Shown one piece after another: positions 44,586 to 53,137 of a DNA stretch of 64,000 nucleotides; within the stretch, counting starts at the first letter, position 1; every line of letters begins with the position of its first letter. Below the pieces are notes generated by a model, which was not told the origin of the DNA, did not search any database, and was given only the letters and a program-made list of their open reading frames with translations. The stretch spans positions 3,596,001-3,660,000 of the forward strand of contig NZ_CP090207.1 in NCBI RefSeq assembly GCF_021397715.1. Direction: 5' to 3'. Made by a program: the position numbers and the translations under genes. Source of the stretch: Pantoea agglomerans. GTDB lineage: Bacteria > Pseudomonadota > Gammaproteobacteria > Enterobacterales > Enterobacteriaceae.

Positions 44586-45140
44586 ATGACGATTATTTTA
44601 ATGCGACACGGTAAGCCCGACCATCCGCCTGGCCCACGGCACAACGTGCAGGCGCTGGCGGACTGGTGCGAAGCCTACGATCTGTCACAGGTCAGCGACG
44701 GTCCACCGCCGCGTAGCCTCTCCATCGCGCGTCAGGCAACGGTGGTGGTTTGCAGCCCGTTGCCCCGCGCCCGCTCGTCACTGAGCCAGCTCGGTTTGCA
44801 GCCGCATGAGGTTGATGCGTTATTCAGTGAGGTCGCGGTGCCGCTGTTACCTGGCAGCCAGCTCCAGTTGCCGACGCTGCTCTGGCTGGCGCTGCTGCGG
44901 GTTTTGTGGCTGTGTGGCTACGCCGGTCAGTCGGAATCGCTGCGGCATGCACGCCATCGCGCCTCGCTGGCCGCCGATCGCTTAATAGAACATGCCCGAC
45001 AGGGAACCGTATTGCTGCTGGGGCACGGCATCATGAATAAGATGATCGCCCGCGAGCTGCGCAAACGCGGCTGGCAGGCGGAAAAACATGCCAGCAGCCG
45101 CCACTGGAGCTCGGCGATTTATCATCGGCCGTTTATCTGA
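44586..45140 (+). CDS. Histidine phosphatase family protein
   Basis: The 184-residue product starts MTIILMRHGKPDHP, with the catalytic RHG motif at residues 7-9. The second His lies in LLGHGIMNKMIARE. The middle is hydrophobic (LPTLLWLALLRVLWLCGY), unusual for a soluble phosphatase and possibly a membrane-contact segment. AAGGAAGG precedes the ATG. The substrate is unknown. The last 19 bp overlap the convergent beta-propeller gene. Confidence 0.85.
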   Translation: MTIILMRHGKPDHPPGPRHNVQALADWCEAYDLSQVSDGPPPRSLSIARQATVVVCSPLPRARSSLSQLGLQPHEVDALFSEVAVPLLPGSQLQLPTLLWLALLRVLWLCGYAGQSESLRHARHRASLAADRLIEHARQGTVLLLGHGIMNKMIARELRKRGWQAEKHASSRHWSSAIYHRPFI

Positions 45141-46087
45141 TCGCGCGAAAAATAGCTCAGCACTTCACACCCGGTCCCTACCCGCGGCGTGGCAATCACT
45201 TTCCGCTGTGCCAGATCGATCACGCTTAGCGTGCCATCGCCCTGGTTAGCAATCAGTAACAGCTGCTTGTCAGGGCTGAAGCAGCCATCCATCGGCGTAC
45301 TGCCAACCGCAATATCGCCGAGCGGATTGAGCAGATCGTCAAACAGGGTCACCACCGGCTCACCCTCACCTATCGCCACCAGCAGTTCACCATCGGCGCT
45401 GAACCGCACCACCTGACATGAACGCTGATGACCCGGCAGCGCCAGCCGCTGACGAATCCGATGGCTCTGCCGATCGATAACGTAGAGCAGCGGCGCATCG
45501 GCGGCACTGGCTACCAGGTAAGGATGTTTGGGTGACGCGGCGATACCGGCAATCGGCCCCGGCAGCAGAATGGTATCGATGATCCGCCCTTCCGCTTCGC
45601 ACAGATCGACCACCGTGATGGTCGCGTCCTCTTCGTTATCGGTGAATAATTTGCGACCGCTGGGCGACAGCGTCAGGCGATGCGCCTGATGGGAAGGGAT
45701 CGGAATCACTTTTTCCAGCTGGTCAGTGATGGGATCGATCACCGCCACCGCGGCACTCTCCTCACAGCAGAGATAAACTTTGCCATCGCGGCCCAGCTGA
45801 CCGCTGTGCGGTGCCCGCAGCGGCGACAGGTCAATGAAGCCGCTGATCTCCCGGCGCTGTAAATCAATAATCGCCACTTTATGGCCCGGATGCGGATTGT
45901 TACCGTGAACGCCATCGCCGTAAATCGGGACATAGGCTTTGCCCCACGCCGTTAACATCACCAGTTCGTGCGGCCGCGGCGGAAAGGCATTAAGTTCCCG
46001 CTGTACCGCAAAGGTCTCCGGGTTGAGAAACAGGACGCGGTTGCCCTGTTTATCCACCGCCAGTAAACCGTGAGATTCACTCTGCAT
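45122..46087 (-). CDS. YVTN/YncE-type beta-propeller protein
   Basis: This 321-residue protein has repeated blades of the form 'V-IDL-x-R-x-I' (KVAIIDLQRREISGFIDL, AVAVIDPITDQLEKVIPI, TITVVDLCEAEGRIIDTI, LLYVIDRQSHRIRQRLAL, TLSVIDLAQRKVIATPRV), giving six or seven blades. Unlike E. coli YncE it has no signal peptide, so it appears cytoplasmic. AAAGGAG precedes the ATG. Role unknown; such propellers usually bind ligands or act as lactonase-like enzymes. Confidence 0.82.
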   Translation of the reverse strand: MQSESHGLLAVDKQGNRVLFLNPETFAVQRELNAFPPRPHELVMLTAWGKAYVPIYGDGVHGNNPHPGHKVAIIDLQRREISGFIDLSPLRAPHSGQLGRDGKVYLCCEESAAVAVIDPITDQLEKVIPIPSHQAHRLTLSPSGRKLFTDNEEDATITVVDLCEAEGRIIDTILLPGPIAGIAASPKHPYLVASAADAPLLYVIDRQSHRIRQRLALPGHQRSCQVVRFSADGELLVAIGEGEPVVTLFDDLLNPLGDIAVGSTPMDGCFSPDKQLLLIANQGDGTLSVIDLAQRKVIATPRVGTGCEVLSYFSRDQINGR

Positions 46088-46590
46088 GCGCGCTCCTTTC
46101 TCAGTAAGGTCCTTTTAAGCGTAGACAATCGTCAACGCGCGACACGCTGTGAGCGATTGATGAGCAGAGCTAACGCAGCCGTTTAAGCGCAATCCGGCAG
46201 CGGAAAGGCAACCTGGCCACGGCACAGGCTATTCCCCGGCGGCGTGATTCAGAATTTCCTTATCAGGCAATGCAGGCGAGGCGAAATAAATGATAAAGGC
46301 GGGTTAACCTATTAAATTCATCAGCTGACCGGATTATTTCCGTATTATCCGAAAGTCGAAAAAAGACATAGCTTATAGCTAAATAATGTTTTATTAAAAA
46401 GGTGCAGTGCAATTTAAAACAGCCGTGAGGAAACTATCGCGCGCTTTTTCACTGCGCCGCCATCAGGGAAACCCTTTAATAATTCCCGCACTGATTGAAA
46501 TTGCAGCCAGGCTGCAACGCCCCGCTATCGCATTAATTACCGGGCGCGCTTTCTGCAATATGACGGGAAAATAAAAACAACAGGTGCACC
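46088..46590 (+). other. 503-bp gap before the glycosyltransferase gene
   Basis: The left part carries the beta-propeller promoter. From about 46260 the DNA is AT-rich and would hold the glycosyltransferase promoter. A 49-codon frame starting at GTG 46425 has no ribosome site or recognisable product and is not called. No repeats or RNA genes were seen. Confidence 0.5.
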
Positions 46591-47604
46591 ATGAGTTTAC
46601 ATCGCCAACGCCCTGCGCATAAGATCTGGCGCAACTGGAAAAGAATATCATTCAGTAGTCAGATGTTATGGAATAAAAAGCGACACGGCCTCTTTAGCGC
46701 TCCGGAATATGATCCGGGCCAGGAAGAGAATGTGGTGCTGATATCGCAGCAGAAAAGCCTGCCGGAGATTCCAAAGATTGTCTGGATGTACTGGCATAAC
46801 GATCAGCTGCCCACCTCAATGGCGCTGAATATCAGTAAAATCCGTCGGGATAATCCCGATCACCAGGTTTATCTGATTACCCGGCATACCCTGCCGCAGT
46901 GGCTGCCCGATCTCGACTTTATCACTGCCGATCTGACGCTGGCCCATAAAAGTGAAATTATTCGTCTTGAACTGATCCACCGCTACGGCGGCATCGGCAT
47001 TGATTGCAGTACCCTGCTGTTTGAAGATCTCGGCTGGGTGCATCGTGTTCATCAGGAGCGGTCGATGGATGTGATCGGTTATTACTGCGAACAATCGACC
47101 CTGAACTTCCTCGCGCCGGTGCTCGAAAGCTGGTTTGTCGCCGCTGCGCCACAAAACCTGTTTATCCGCGAGTGGCTGAAACAGCTGGCGCCGGTTAAAA
47201 ATGTCGGCATCCAGAACTATTTTCAGGATCTGAAGAAGCGCGATGATTTCCCGATGATTGTGCAGAATATGGATAATCCGTCGCGTCAGCTGCTGTCGCT
47301 GGCACAGCAGGTGGCGATGCGCGAATACCGTCGCGCCAATCTCTACCTGCGTAAAGGCGAGGCCAACGCCTACTATTATCAACGTCTTCATGCCGACAGC
47401 AGCAGCGCCTTCGCCCATTCCGTGCTGTTTCAGCAACGACCGCAAACGCCACCCCCGATCATTAAACTGACCGGTAACGAGCGGCTGCATCTCGACTTTA
47501 ATCTGCGGCTGGGATTGTATAATCGCCGCAGCCTGATGGGTGAGATGATGCAGCAGACCGCACCGGCGCTGACGCTGCCGCTAAGCGTCAAAGCGCGCGC
47601 GTAA
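46591..47604 (+). CDS. Glycosyltransferase, capsular polysaccharide synthesis (Caps_synth/GT32-like)
   Basis: This is a 337-residue soluble protein. The segment IPKIVWMYWHNDQLPTSM and then EIIRLELIHRYGGIGIDCSTLLFEDL are hallmarks of the DXD-type glycosyltransferases annotated as capsular polysaccharide synthesis proteins. The metal-binding Asp lies in GGIGIDCS, where relatives have GGIW-D. No signal peptide. AGGTG precedes the ATG. It stands alone, with no other polysaccharide genes nearby. The upstream DNA is AT-richer, and lateral acquisition is possible. Its 3' end overlaps a convergent lysR gene by 24 bp. Confidence 0.8.
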   Translation: MSLHRQRPAHKIWRNWKRISFSSQMLWNKKRHGLFSAPEYDPGQEENVVLISQQKSLPEIPKIVWMYWHNDQLPTSMALNISKIRRDNPDHQVYLITRHTLPQWLPDLDFITADLTLAHKSEIIRLELIHRYGGIGIDCSTLLFEDLGWVHRVHQERSMDVIGYYCEQSTLNFLAPVLESWFVAAAPQNLFIREWLKQLAPVKNVGIQNYFQDLKKRDDFPMIVQNMDNPSRQLLSLAQQVAMREYRRANLYLRKGEANAYYYQRLHADSSSAFAHSVLFQQRPQTPPPIIKLTGNERLHLDFNLRLGLYNRRSLMGEMMQQTAPALTLPLSVKARA

Positions 47605-48504
47605 CCAGTGAGCAAAGGTGGTGACGGCGCGCGGCACCTGTGCCGCCCAGGGCCGCACTATCCACAGGCGGGCGGCGAACGCCTCGACCGCCTGCCATTC
47701 TGGCAGCACCTGTTGCAGTGAACCGTCCTTCAGCGCCGCGCTGGCGCTGAAGTCGGGCAGCATCGCAATGCCTAATCCCTGTAGCGCCGCATCACGGATC
47801 GACTCACTGTTATTGGTGGCAAAACAGCCCTGAATCCGCACCTGAATCCGCTCATCATCACCGTCGCTCACAAAGCTCCAGCGTGGTGATTCCACCCCGC
47901 GTGGATAGTACAGGCAGTTATGCCGGGCCAGATCCTGTGGTACCACCGGCAGCCCGTGCGCGGCCAGATAGGCCGGTGAGGCCACCAGCAGCGTGCGTGT
48001 ATCACACAGCGGCAGCGCCACATGGGTTTCCGGCAGCCGGTCGCTGTGGCGTATCGCCAGATCAAACCCTTCACTGCTCAGCGACACAATGCGATCGGTG
48101 ACGTCCAGCTGCAGGCGAACCTGCGGATAGTCACGCAGAAACTCGCCGATAAGCGGCACCAGTTGCTGACGGGCAAAGGCGACCGGCGCGGTGACCCGTA
48201 CCCGTCCACGCACCGGACCGGCGGTGTCACGTACGCTGAAAAAGCTCTGCTCGATGCGGGCAAACGGCTCGCGCAGCTCCTCCACCAGCTTTTCACCCGC
48301 CGCGGTCAGCCGCACGCTGCGGGTGGTGCGCTGAACCAGCAGCACGCCCGCCATCTGCTCCAGCTCTTTGATTTTCTGACTCATCGCCGCTTTGCTGACG
48401 TCAAGGCGATCTGCGGCACGGGTAAAGCTGCCCTGCTCCGCCAGCACCGTCAGCCAGTGCAGGTGATCCCACAGCGCATCGGTCTTCAGCTCTTTCATTT
48501 TCAT
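47581..48504 (-). CDS. LysR-family transcriptional regulator
   Basis: The protein has 307 residues. The winged helix is WLTVLAEQGSFTRAADRLDVSKAAMSQKIKELEQMAGVLLVQRTTR (about 17-65), and the rest is a LysR effector domain. Two ATG codons (48504 and 48498) are possible starts; neither has a strong ribosome site. It is divergent from the tautomerase gene at 48610 with a 105-bp shared promoter region, so that gene is its likely target. Confidence 0.9.
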   Translation of the reverse strand: MKMKELKTDALWDHLHWLTVLAEQGSFTRAADRLDVSKAAMSQKIKELEQMAGVLLVQRTTRSVRLTAAGEKLVEELREPFARIEQSFFSVRDTAGPVRGRVRVTAPVAFARQQLVPLIGEFLRDYPQVRLQLDVTDRIVSLSSEGFDLAIRHSDRLPETHVALPLCDTRTLLVASPAYLAAHGLPVVPQDLARHNCLYYPRGVESPRWSFVSDGDDERIQVRIQGCFATNNSESIRDAALQGLGIAMLPDFSASAALKDGSLQQVLPEWQAVEAFAARLWIVRPWAAQVPRAVTTFAHWLRARFDA

Positions 48505-48609
48505 TGTTCAATATTGTGAATAATCAGTTCAGGCTACCCGCTTTTTCCCGGCGGATAAAGCGGTCACTATAGTCGCAACAGATATCCTTTTTACCGCGAG
48601 GAACCGCCA

Positions 48610-48999
48610 ATGCCACTGCTGCAATTTGATGTTATTCAGGGTCGTTCAGAATCAGAACTGCGTACGCTGCTGGATGCGGCACACCGTGCCGTCCTCACCG
48701 CCTTTCAGGTGCCTGAGCGCGATCGCTACCAGATTGTTCAGGAAAACAAGCGTTATCAGATGGTGTTTCAGGACACCGGACTGGGGTTCAGCCGCAGCGA
48801 TAATCTGGTGATGGTGCGGGTCTACACCAGCCCGCGCAGCAGCGAACAGAAACAGCATTTTATGGCCGAACTGGCGCGTGAACTGCGGGAGAGCTGCGGC
48901 GTGCAGGGCAACGATTTGATGATCAGCTTTATCACCAATGACAAAGGCGACTGGAGCTTCGCCGACGGTGAGGCACAATACCTGACCGGCAAACTCTGA
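48610..48999 (+). CDS. Tautomerase family protein
   Basis: This 129-residue protein begins MPLLQFDVIQGRSESEL. After Met removal, Pro1 would be the catalytic base of the 4-oxalocrotonate tautomerase/MIF superfamily. The longer, two-unit architecture (IVQENKRYQMVFQDTGLGFSRSDNLVMVRVYTSPRSSEQK) fits the Tautomerase_2 branch. The natural substrate is unknown. AGGA precedes the start. Confidence 0.85.
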   Translation: MPLLQFDVIQGRSESELRTLLDAAHRAVLTAFQVPERDRYQIVQENKRYQMVFQDTGLGFSRSDNLVMVRVYTSPRSSEQKQHFMAELARELRESCGVQGNDLMISFITNDKGDWSFADGEAQYLTGKL

Positions 49000-49222
49000 A
49001 ATTGTGCTCCCGCCAGTGCGACTGACGGTGTGCGCCAGCCGCCGTCAGGCCTGATAAATGCCCCTCTGATCCCCTCTCTCATCAATATGATCCTCACCGC
49101 ACAAATCTGGCTGGATGTGTTGCAGCCGGGTTACAGCCAATATAGATTGTCGAAAAACCATCCCCCCGAAGGTGGCCGGCAGTCTGAAGCGCCGCGTACT
49201 CATATCAAGAGAGGATTTGCCG

Positions 49223-51514
49223 TTGTCCGAATTAGCGTCACTTGGGCTGTTTCTGGCCGCTATTGCTATCTATTCCTGTAAAGCCGGGCGTAACAAATTT
49301 TGGTTCTTCGTGGTGCTAATCCTGCTGGTGTTGTTTGTGGTGCTGAATGCGACGCTCTACGCCAGCAACTACTTCACCGGCGACGGCATCAATGATGCGG
49401 TGCTCTATACCCTGACCAACAGCCTGACCGGCGCAGGGGTCAGTAAATATGTGGTGCCGGGCATCGGGCTGATCATCGTGCTTTTTCTGCTGTTCTGCCT
49501 GCTGTCGTGGATACTGCGACGGCGTGAACGGCCACACCATATCGGCTGGTCGCTGCTGGCGGTCGTCTGCGCGCTGGGTTCAGTGCAGACCACGCCTGCG
49601 TTTCGTCAGGTGACGTCGCTGATCGTATCGCATACCCAACTGGCTGACTCCGACTTCGACGCCTTTTATAAGGTGCCGCGTAACCGCATTGATCAGCCTC
49701 ACCTCAACGTGGTTTACATCTACGGCGAAAGTCTGGAGCGCACCTATTTTGACCAGCACGCCTTTCCCGGCCTGGCACCTGAACTCAGCCGCCTGAAAGA
49801 GCAGAGCATCGACTTCAGCCAGACCGAGCAGCTGCCGGGTACCGACTACACCATCGCCGGTATGGTCGCCTCAATGTGCGGCATTCCGCTGTTTGCGCCG
49901 TTTGACGGCAATGCCTCAGCCTCACTCTCCAGCTTCTATCCGCAGAACGTCTGCCTGGGTGACATCCTGAAAAACTCCGGTTATCAGAACTGGTTTATTC
50001 AGGGCGCTGACCTGCGTTTCGCCGGTAAAGATGTGTTTCTGAAATCGCACGGCTTCGATCCGGCCAACCTGTATGGTGCGCAGGAGCTGAAAAGCCGCGT
50101 TGCCGATCCGACCTATCGCAATAACTGGGGTTACTATGACGATACGGTGATGGATGAAGTGTTTGAAAAGTATCAGGAACTGTCACAGGCCAATAAACCT
50201 TTTGCGCTGTTTACCCTGACGGTCGATACCCATCATCCCGACGGTTTTATCTCCCGCAGTTGTGAACGTAAGAGCTACAGTTTCGACGGTAAACCGAACC
50301 AGTCATTCAGCGCGGTCGCCTGTTCGCAGGAGCACGTCGCGCGGCTGATTGAGCGGATCAAAGCCTCGCCGTGGTTTAAGCAGACGGTGATTGTGGTCAC
50401 CTCCGATCACCTGGCGATGAATAACACCGCCCATCAGTATCTGATTAAGCAGCCGCGTCACGATCTCTTTATGGTGATCCGCGGCGATAAACCGCAGGCG
50501 GAAGTGATTGATGCGCGCCGCAGTACGCTGGATAACGGCGCGACGCTGCTGGATATTCTCGGCGGCGACAACGCCATTGGCCTGGGTCGCAGCAGCCTGA
50601 GCAGCGTCTCGCTCTCGACCCAGTTTGACGATATGAAAACGAAGGTGACGAGCTGGAAGCCCGACATCATCCAGCTGTGGAATTTCCCGAAGATGATGGA
50701 CAGCTTTACCGTTGATCAGACGAAGCATACCTTCAGCTTCTCGGGCACCACCTTTAAATTACCGATCCTGTTCCGCATCAGCGATAAGCACGTCGAGCCG
50801 ATGCCGGAAGGCGAATATTCAGCGCCGCTGCGCTATCAGCTGGCCGATTTCACCTCGACCGATAAGTTTCTCTGGGTCGATCGCTGCTTCAAAATGGCGC
50901 GCCTGTGGCAGCCATCGCTGGCGCTGTCAGGGGATTTCTGTGTGGCCATGGGCCAGCTCGGCGCAACGCCCACGGTGACGCTTATCGATCAGCCACAGTG
51001 GAAAGGCAACGTGAAATTCCCGACCGCAGCTACCAGCGATGCGGCTTATCAGCGTAATCTGGCGCAGATCCGCATTGAGGATAATGACATTCGTTACAGC
51101 GCCGACAGCTTCAGGCTCGACGTGCCGGGTGCTCCCCAGAGCATCAAACGTTTTAGCGGTATCTCCCGACCGGAAAGCTGGGGCCGCTGGTCCAATGCCA
51201 ATCTGGCACCGGAAGTGAAGATTGAGTACGTCGACCCGCTCCCCGCGAAGTTTGACCTGGTGATTACCGCCCGCGCCTACGGGGCTAACGCCCATCGCCA
51301 GATCCCGGTGCGGGTCGGGGATCAGCAGCAGCTGTTGTCGCTGGGTGAAACCGTCTCGACCCATACGCTGCATTTTGAAAACCCGACCGCCACGCATGAG
51401 CTGATCATTGCGCCGCCGGAACCGCAGCTGAGTAATATCGGCAATATTACCGGCCAGGACCCGCGCAAACTGGGCATTGGCATGGTGGAAATCAGGATCG
51501 TGCCGCAATCGTAA
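49223..51514 (+). CDS. opgB: Phosphoglycerol transferase I, OpgB (MdoB)
   Basis: I use the TTG at 49223, which has GAGAGG 8 bp upstream and yields [14 protein letters not shown], matching the E. coli N-terminus. The product is then 763 residues, exactly the E. coli length. Three to four N-terminal membrane helices (about 1-130) precede a periplasmic alkaline-phosphatase-superfamily domain: [25 protein letters not shown] with the nucleophile Thr, [10 protein letters not shown] and [11 protein letters not shown]. It transfers phosphoglycerol from phosphatidylglycerol to osmoregulated periplasmic glucans. The longer in-frame extension is not supported. Confidence 0.96.
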   Translation: MSELASLGLFLAAIAIYSCKAGRNKFWFFVVLILLVLFVVLNATLYASNYFTGDGINDAVLYTLTNSLTGAGVSKYVVPGIGLIIVLFLLFCLLSWILRRRERPHHIGWSLLAVVCALGSVQTTPAFRQVTSLIVSHTQLADSDFDAFYKVPRNRIDQPHLNVVYIYGESLERTYFDQHAFPGLAPELSRLKEQSIDFSQTEQLPGTDYTIAGMVASMCGIPLFAPFDGNASASLSSFYPQNVCLGDILKNSGYQNWFIQGADLRFAGKDVFLKSHGFDPANLYGAQELKSRVADPTYRNNWGYYDDTVMDEVFEKYQELSQANKPFALFTLTVDTHHPDGFISRSCERKSYSFDGKPNQSFSAVACSQEHVARLIERIKASPWFKQTVIVVTSDHLAMNNTAHQYLIKQPRHDLFMVIRGDKPQAEVIDARRSTLDNGATLLDILGGDNAIGLGRSSLSSVSLSTQFDDMKTKVTSWKPDIIQLWNFPKMMDSFTVDQTKHTFSFSGTTFKLPILFRISDKHVEPMPEGEYSAPLRYQLADFTSTDKFLWVDRCFKMARLWQPSLALSGDFCVAMGQLGATPTVTLIDQPQWKGNVKFPTAATSDAAYQRNLAQIRIEDNDIRYSADSFRLDVPGAPQSIKRFSGISRPESWGRWSNANLAPEVKIEYVDPLPAKFDLVITARAYGANAHRQIPVRVGDQQQLLSLGETVSTHTLHFENPTATHELIIAPPEPQLSNIGNITGQDPRKLGIGMVEIRIVPQS

Positions 51515-51528
51515 CCTCTGCTTTTTCT

Positions 51529-51560
51529 GATCTCCGTTGCAACATCACGCAGCGGAGATC
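51529..51560. terminator. Hairpin downstream of opgB
   Basis: GATCTCCGTTGC (51529-51540) and GCAGCGGAGATC (51549-51560) form a 12-bp stem with one mismatch and an 8-nt loop. No T-run follows on the plus strand, so it is a weak or Rho-assisted terminator. Confidence 0.5.
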
Positions 51561-51581
51561 GTCCCGCCCTCAACCTAAAAT

Positions 51582-51601
51582 GTTGCGAGATCGCTCGCAA
51601 C
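51582..51601. promoter_or_regulatory. Perfect inverted repeat upstream of the coiled-coil gene
   Basis: GTTGCGAG (51582-51589) and CTCGCAAC (51594-51601) flank ATCG. It precedes a stretch with promoter-like AT-rich sequence (51610-51645), so it may be an operator for the gene at 51733. Confidence 0.4.
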
Positions 51602-51732
51602 TCAATTCACGTTACTTGTTGAATTAATTGATATTTTCTGGAAGATCGCGCAAAATAACACCCGCTTTGTGGCACCCTTTGCTGGCCCTGTCATCATGCC
51701 GCTATCACCGTATTGCCGAAGGAGAGGCAGAG

Positions 51733-52308
51733 ATGACCCGCGCTATGATGAATACCCACAAAGCCTTCAAAGCCCTGCAGCGGGCAGGGATCGACGACCA
51801 GCAGGCGGAGGTGATGGTGGAGATCTTTACGGAGTTGCAGCAAGGGAAGCCGGGCGAGCAGAACGATAAACAACTCAGCCGCATTGAGCGCAAAGTCGAC
51901 CAGATCGATGAGCGTCTCGGCAACGTTGAGCGCAAAGTCGACCAGATCGATGAGCGTCTCGGCAACGTTGAGCGCAAAGTCGACCAGATCGATGAACGTC
52001 TCGGCAACGTTGAGTGCAAAGTCGACCAGATCGATGAACGTCTCGGCAACGTTGAGCGCAAAGTCGACCAGATCGATGAGCGTCTCGGGCACGTTGAAAG
52101 GAAGGTCGATAAGCTGGGCAGCCGGTTTAATCAGCTTGACGTCAAAACCGATAAGCTGGATGCAGGCCTCATCAGCCTGACCCGGACAACAGAGATGCTC
52201 AGGGATGAAATGGTGACCGTTAAAAACGACATGCGCTGGGTTAAACGGCTGTTTATGGTGATGACCACCACCCTGCTGGTGGCGGCCATTAAAACCCTGT
52301 TCATCTGA
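51733..52308 (+). CDS. Repetitive coiled-coil protein with C-terminal membrane anchor (DUF1640/Bdr-like)
   Basis: ATG 51733 follows GGAGAGG and gives 191 residues. Residues about 5-40 (THKAFKALQRAGIDDQQAEVMVEIFTEL) resemble the head of DUF1640/Bdr-type proteins. Residues about 50-135 are 14-residue repeats, RKVDQIDERLGNVE, two heptads each, with hydrophobic I/V/L at a and d positions and charged residues elsewhere. This is a long parallel coiled coil. The tail ends in one hydrophobic helix (LFMVMTTTLLVAAIKTLFI), suggesting a tail-anchored membrane protein. Function unknown; a possible scaffold or tether. Confidence 0.8.
   Translation: MTRAMMNTHKAFKALQRAGIDDQQAEVMVEIFTELQQGKPGEQNDKQLSRIERKVDQIDERLGNVERKVDQIDERLGNVERKVDQIDERLGNVECKVDQIDERLGNVERKVDQIDERLGHVERKVDKLGSRFNQLDVKTDKLDAGLISLTRTTEMLRDEMVTVKNDMRWVKRLFMVMTTTLLVAAIKTLFI
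51883..52134 (+). repeat. 42-bp in-frame tandem repeat array (five near-identical units plus one degenerate)
   Basis: Units start at 51883, 51925, 51967, 52009 and 52051, each 42 bp. A sixth at 52093 has diverged. The five units differ by only a few bases (for example a T at 52015 changes Arg to Cys, and GAG/GAA codons alternate). Nucleotide identity this high implies recent expansion by slippage or recombination. Each unit adds two heptads without shifting the frame. Confidence 0.95.
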
Positions 52309-52323
52309 CTCTCCGGCAACCGG

Positions 52324-53037
52324 TCAGGGCCGCTCGCGCAAGGTTTCCAGCTTCTCGCGCTGTTGCCCTTCGGCAGTAAAGTTGTCGCTGGCCAGCCAGC
52401 GCTGCAGCCCCTTTTTCACCTGCGGCCATTCGCCATCAATGATCGACAGCCAGCTGGTATCGCGGCTGCGGCCCTTATAAACAATCGCCTGGCGGAAATC
52501 GCCTTCGTGCCGGAAGCCGAGACGTTCCGCCGCCCGGCGTGACGGTGCATTTAAGCTATCGCACTTCCACTCATAGCGGCGATAACCCAGCGTCTCGAAG
52601 GCGTAACGCATCAATAGGTAATGGGCTTCTGTTGCCATTCGGGTCCGCTTCAGCTGCGGTGAAAATGCCACATGTCCGACTTCGATCACCCCATGCTCCG
52701 GCTGGATCCGCATCAACGCCAGGCTGCCTGCCGCCAGTCCGGTCGCAAGATCGATCACCGCGAAATGCAGCGGATCGCGACTGGCCTCCAGCTGAGTCGC
52801 GTGATCCTGCCACGCCTGCCGGTCATCAAACGGCCCGACGAACATATAGGTCCAGTCGCGACCCTCTTCCGCGGCGGCGTAGGCTTCGAACAGCGCCTCA
52901 CCATGACGCGCCACGCTGAAGGGTTCAAGGCGGCAAACCTCACCGCTGAAAACCTGTGGCTGGGGGAAAGGACGTGGTTGCCAGTCCGGCAATGGATGTC
53001 CGACTGGCTGACCATACTGATTAGTGTGTTGTGACAT
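52324..53037 (-). CDS. GNAT-family N-acetyltransferase (RimJ/RimL type)
   Basis: ATG 53035-53037 has AGGAGG upstream and gives 237 residues. GNAT features: VFSGEVCRLEPF at the start, IEVGHVAFSPQLKRTRMATEAHYLLMRYAFETLGYRRYEWKCDSLNAPSRRAAERLGFRHEG as the acetyl-CoA and C-terminal motifs (only partly shown in order). Relatives acetylate small amines or protein N-termini; the substrate is unknown. It is divergent from a MocR-type regulator with 100 bp between starts, and is its probable target. Confidence 0.88.
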   Translation of the reverse strand: MSQHTNQYGQPVGHPLPDWQPRPFPQPQVFSGEVCRLEPFSVARHGEALFEAYAAAEEGRDWTYMFVGPFDDRQAWQDHATQLEASRDPLHFAVIDLATGLAAGSLALMRIQPEHGVIEVGHVAFSPQLKRTRMATEAHYLLMRYAFETLGYRRYEWKCDSLNAPSRRAAERLGFRHEGDFRQAIVYKGRSRDTSWLSIIDGEWPQVKKGLQRWLASDNFTAEGQQREKLETLRERP

Positions 53038-53081
53038 ACCGCCTCCTGGCTTCCGATGATGTCTGCAGATTGCCACTATCC

Positions 53082-53101
53082 TGGTAGGTTAAAAAGTACC
53101 A
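53082..53101. promoter_or_regulatory. Inverted repeat in the GNAT-mocR intergenic region
   Basis: TGGTA (53082-53086) and TACCA (53097-53101) are separated by 10 bp, placing the half-sites about 15 bp apart centre to centre. It lies between the divergent starts and is a candidate site for the MocR protein. Confidence 0.35.
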
Positions 53102-53137
53102 CAATGTTTGAAAATGATAGATCCACGGGAGCGCGCG

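Noticed and set aside
46425..46574. A 49-codon plus-strand frame starting at GTG before the glycosyltransferase
   Set aside because: There is no ribosome site at useful spacing, no recognisable product, and it lies in an AT-rich promoter region. It is too weak to call.
3627..49060. Similar GACGGC/GCCGTC hairpins at 3627, 23678 and about 49022 considered as a REP/BIME family
   Set aside because: The loops and flanks differ and only a short GC-rich arm is shared. Three copies are not enough to define a repeat family from this window.
49115..49222. Upstream ATG for OpgB at 49115
   Set aside because: The 36 extra residues have no homology. The TTG at 49223 has a good ribosome site and restores the 763-residue E. 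coli length.
51705..52092. Minus-strand open frames across the coiled-coil gene
   Set aside because: They are mirror products of the 42-bp repeat on the opposite strand, with no ribosome site. The plus-strand frame explains the repeat periodicity.
51883..52134. Regularly spaced 42-bp repeats considered as a CRISPR-like array
   Set aside because: The repeats are contiguous with no spacers, in frame, and encode heptads of a coiled coil within a gene with a good ribosome site.
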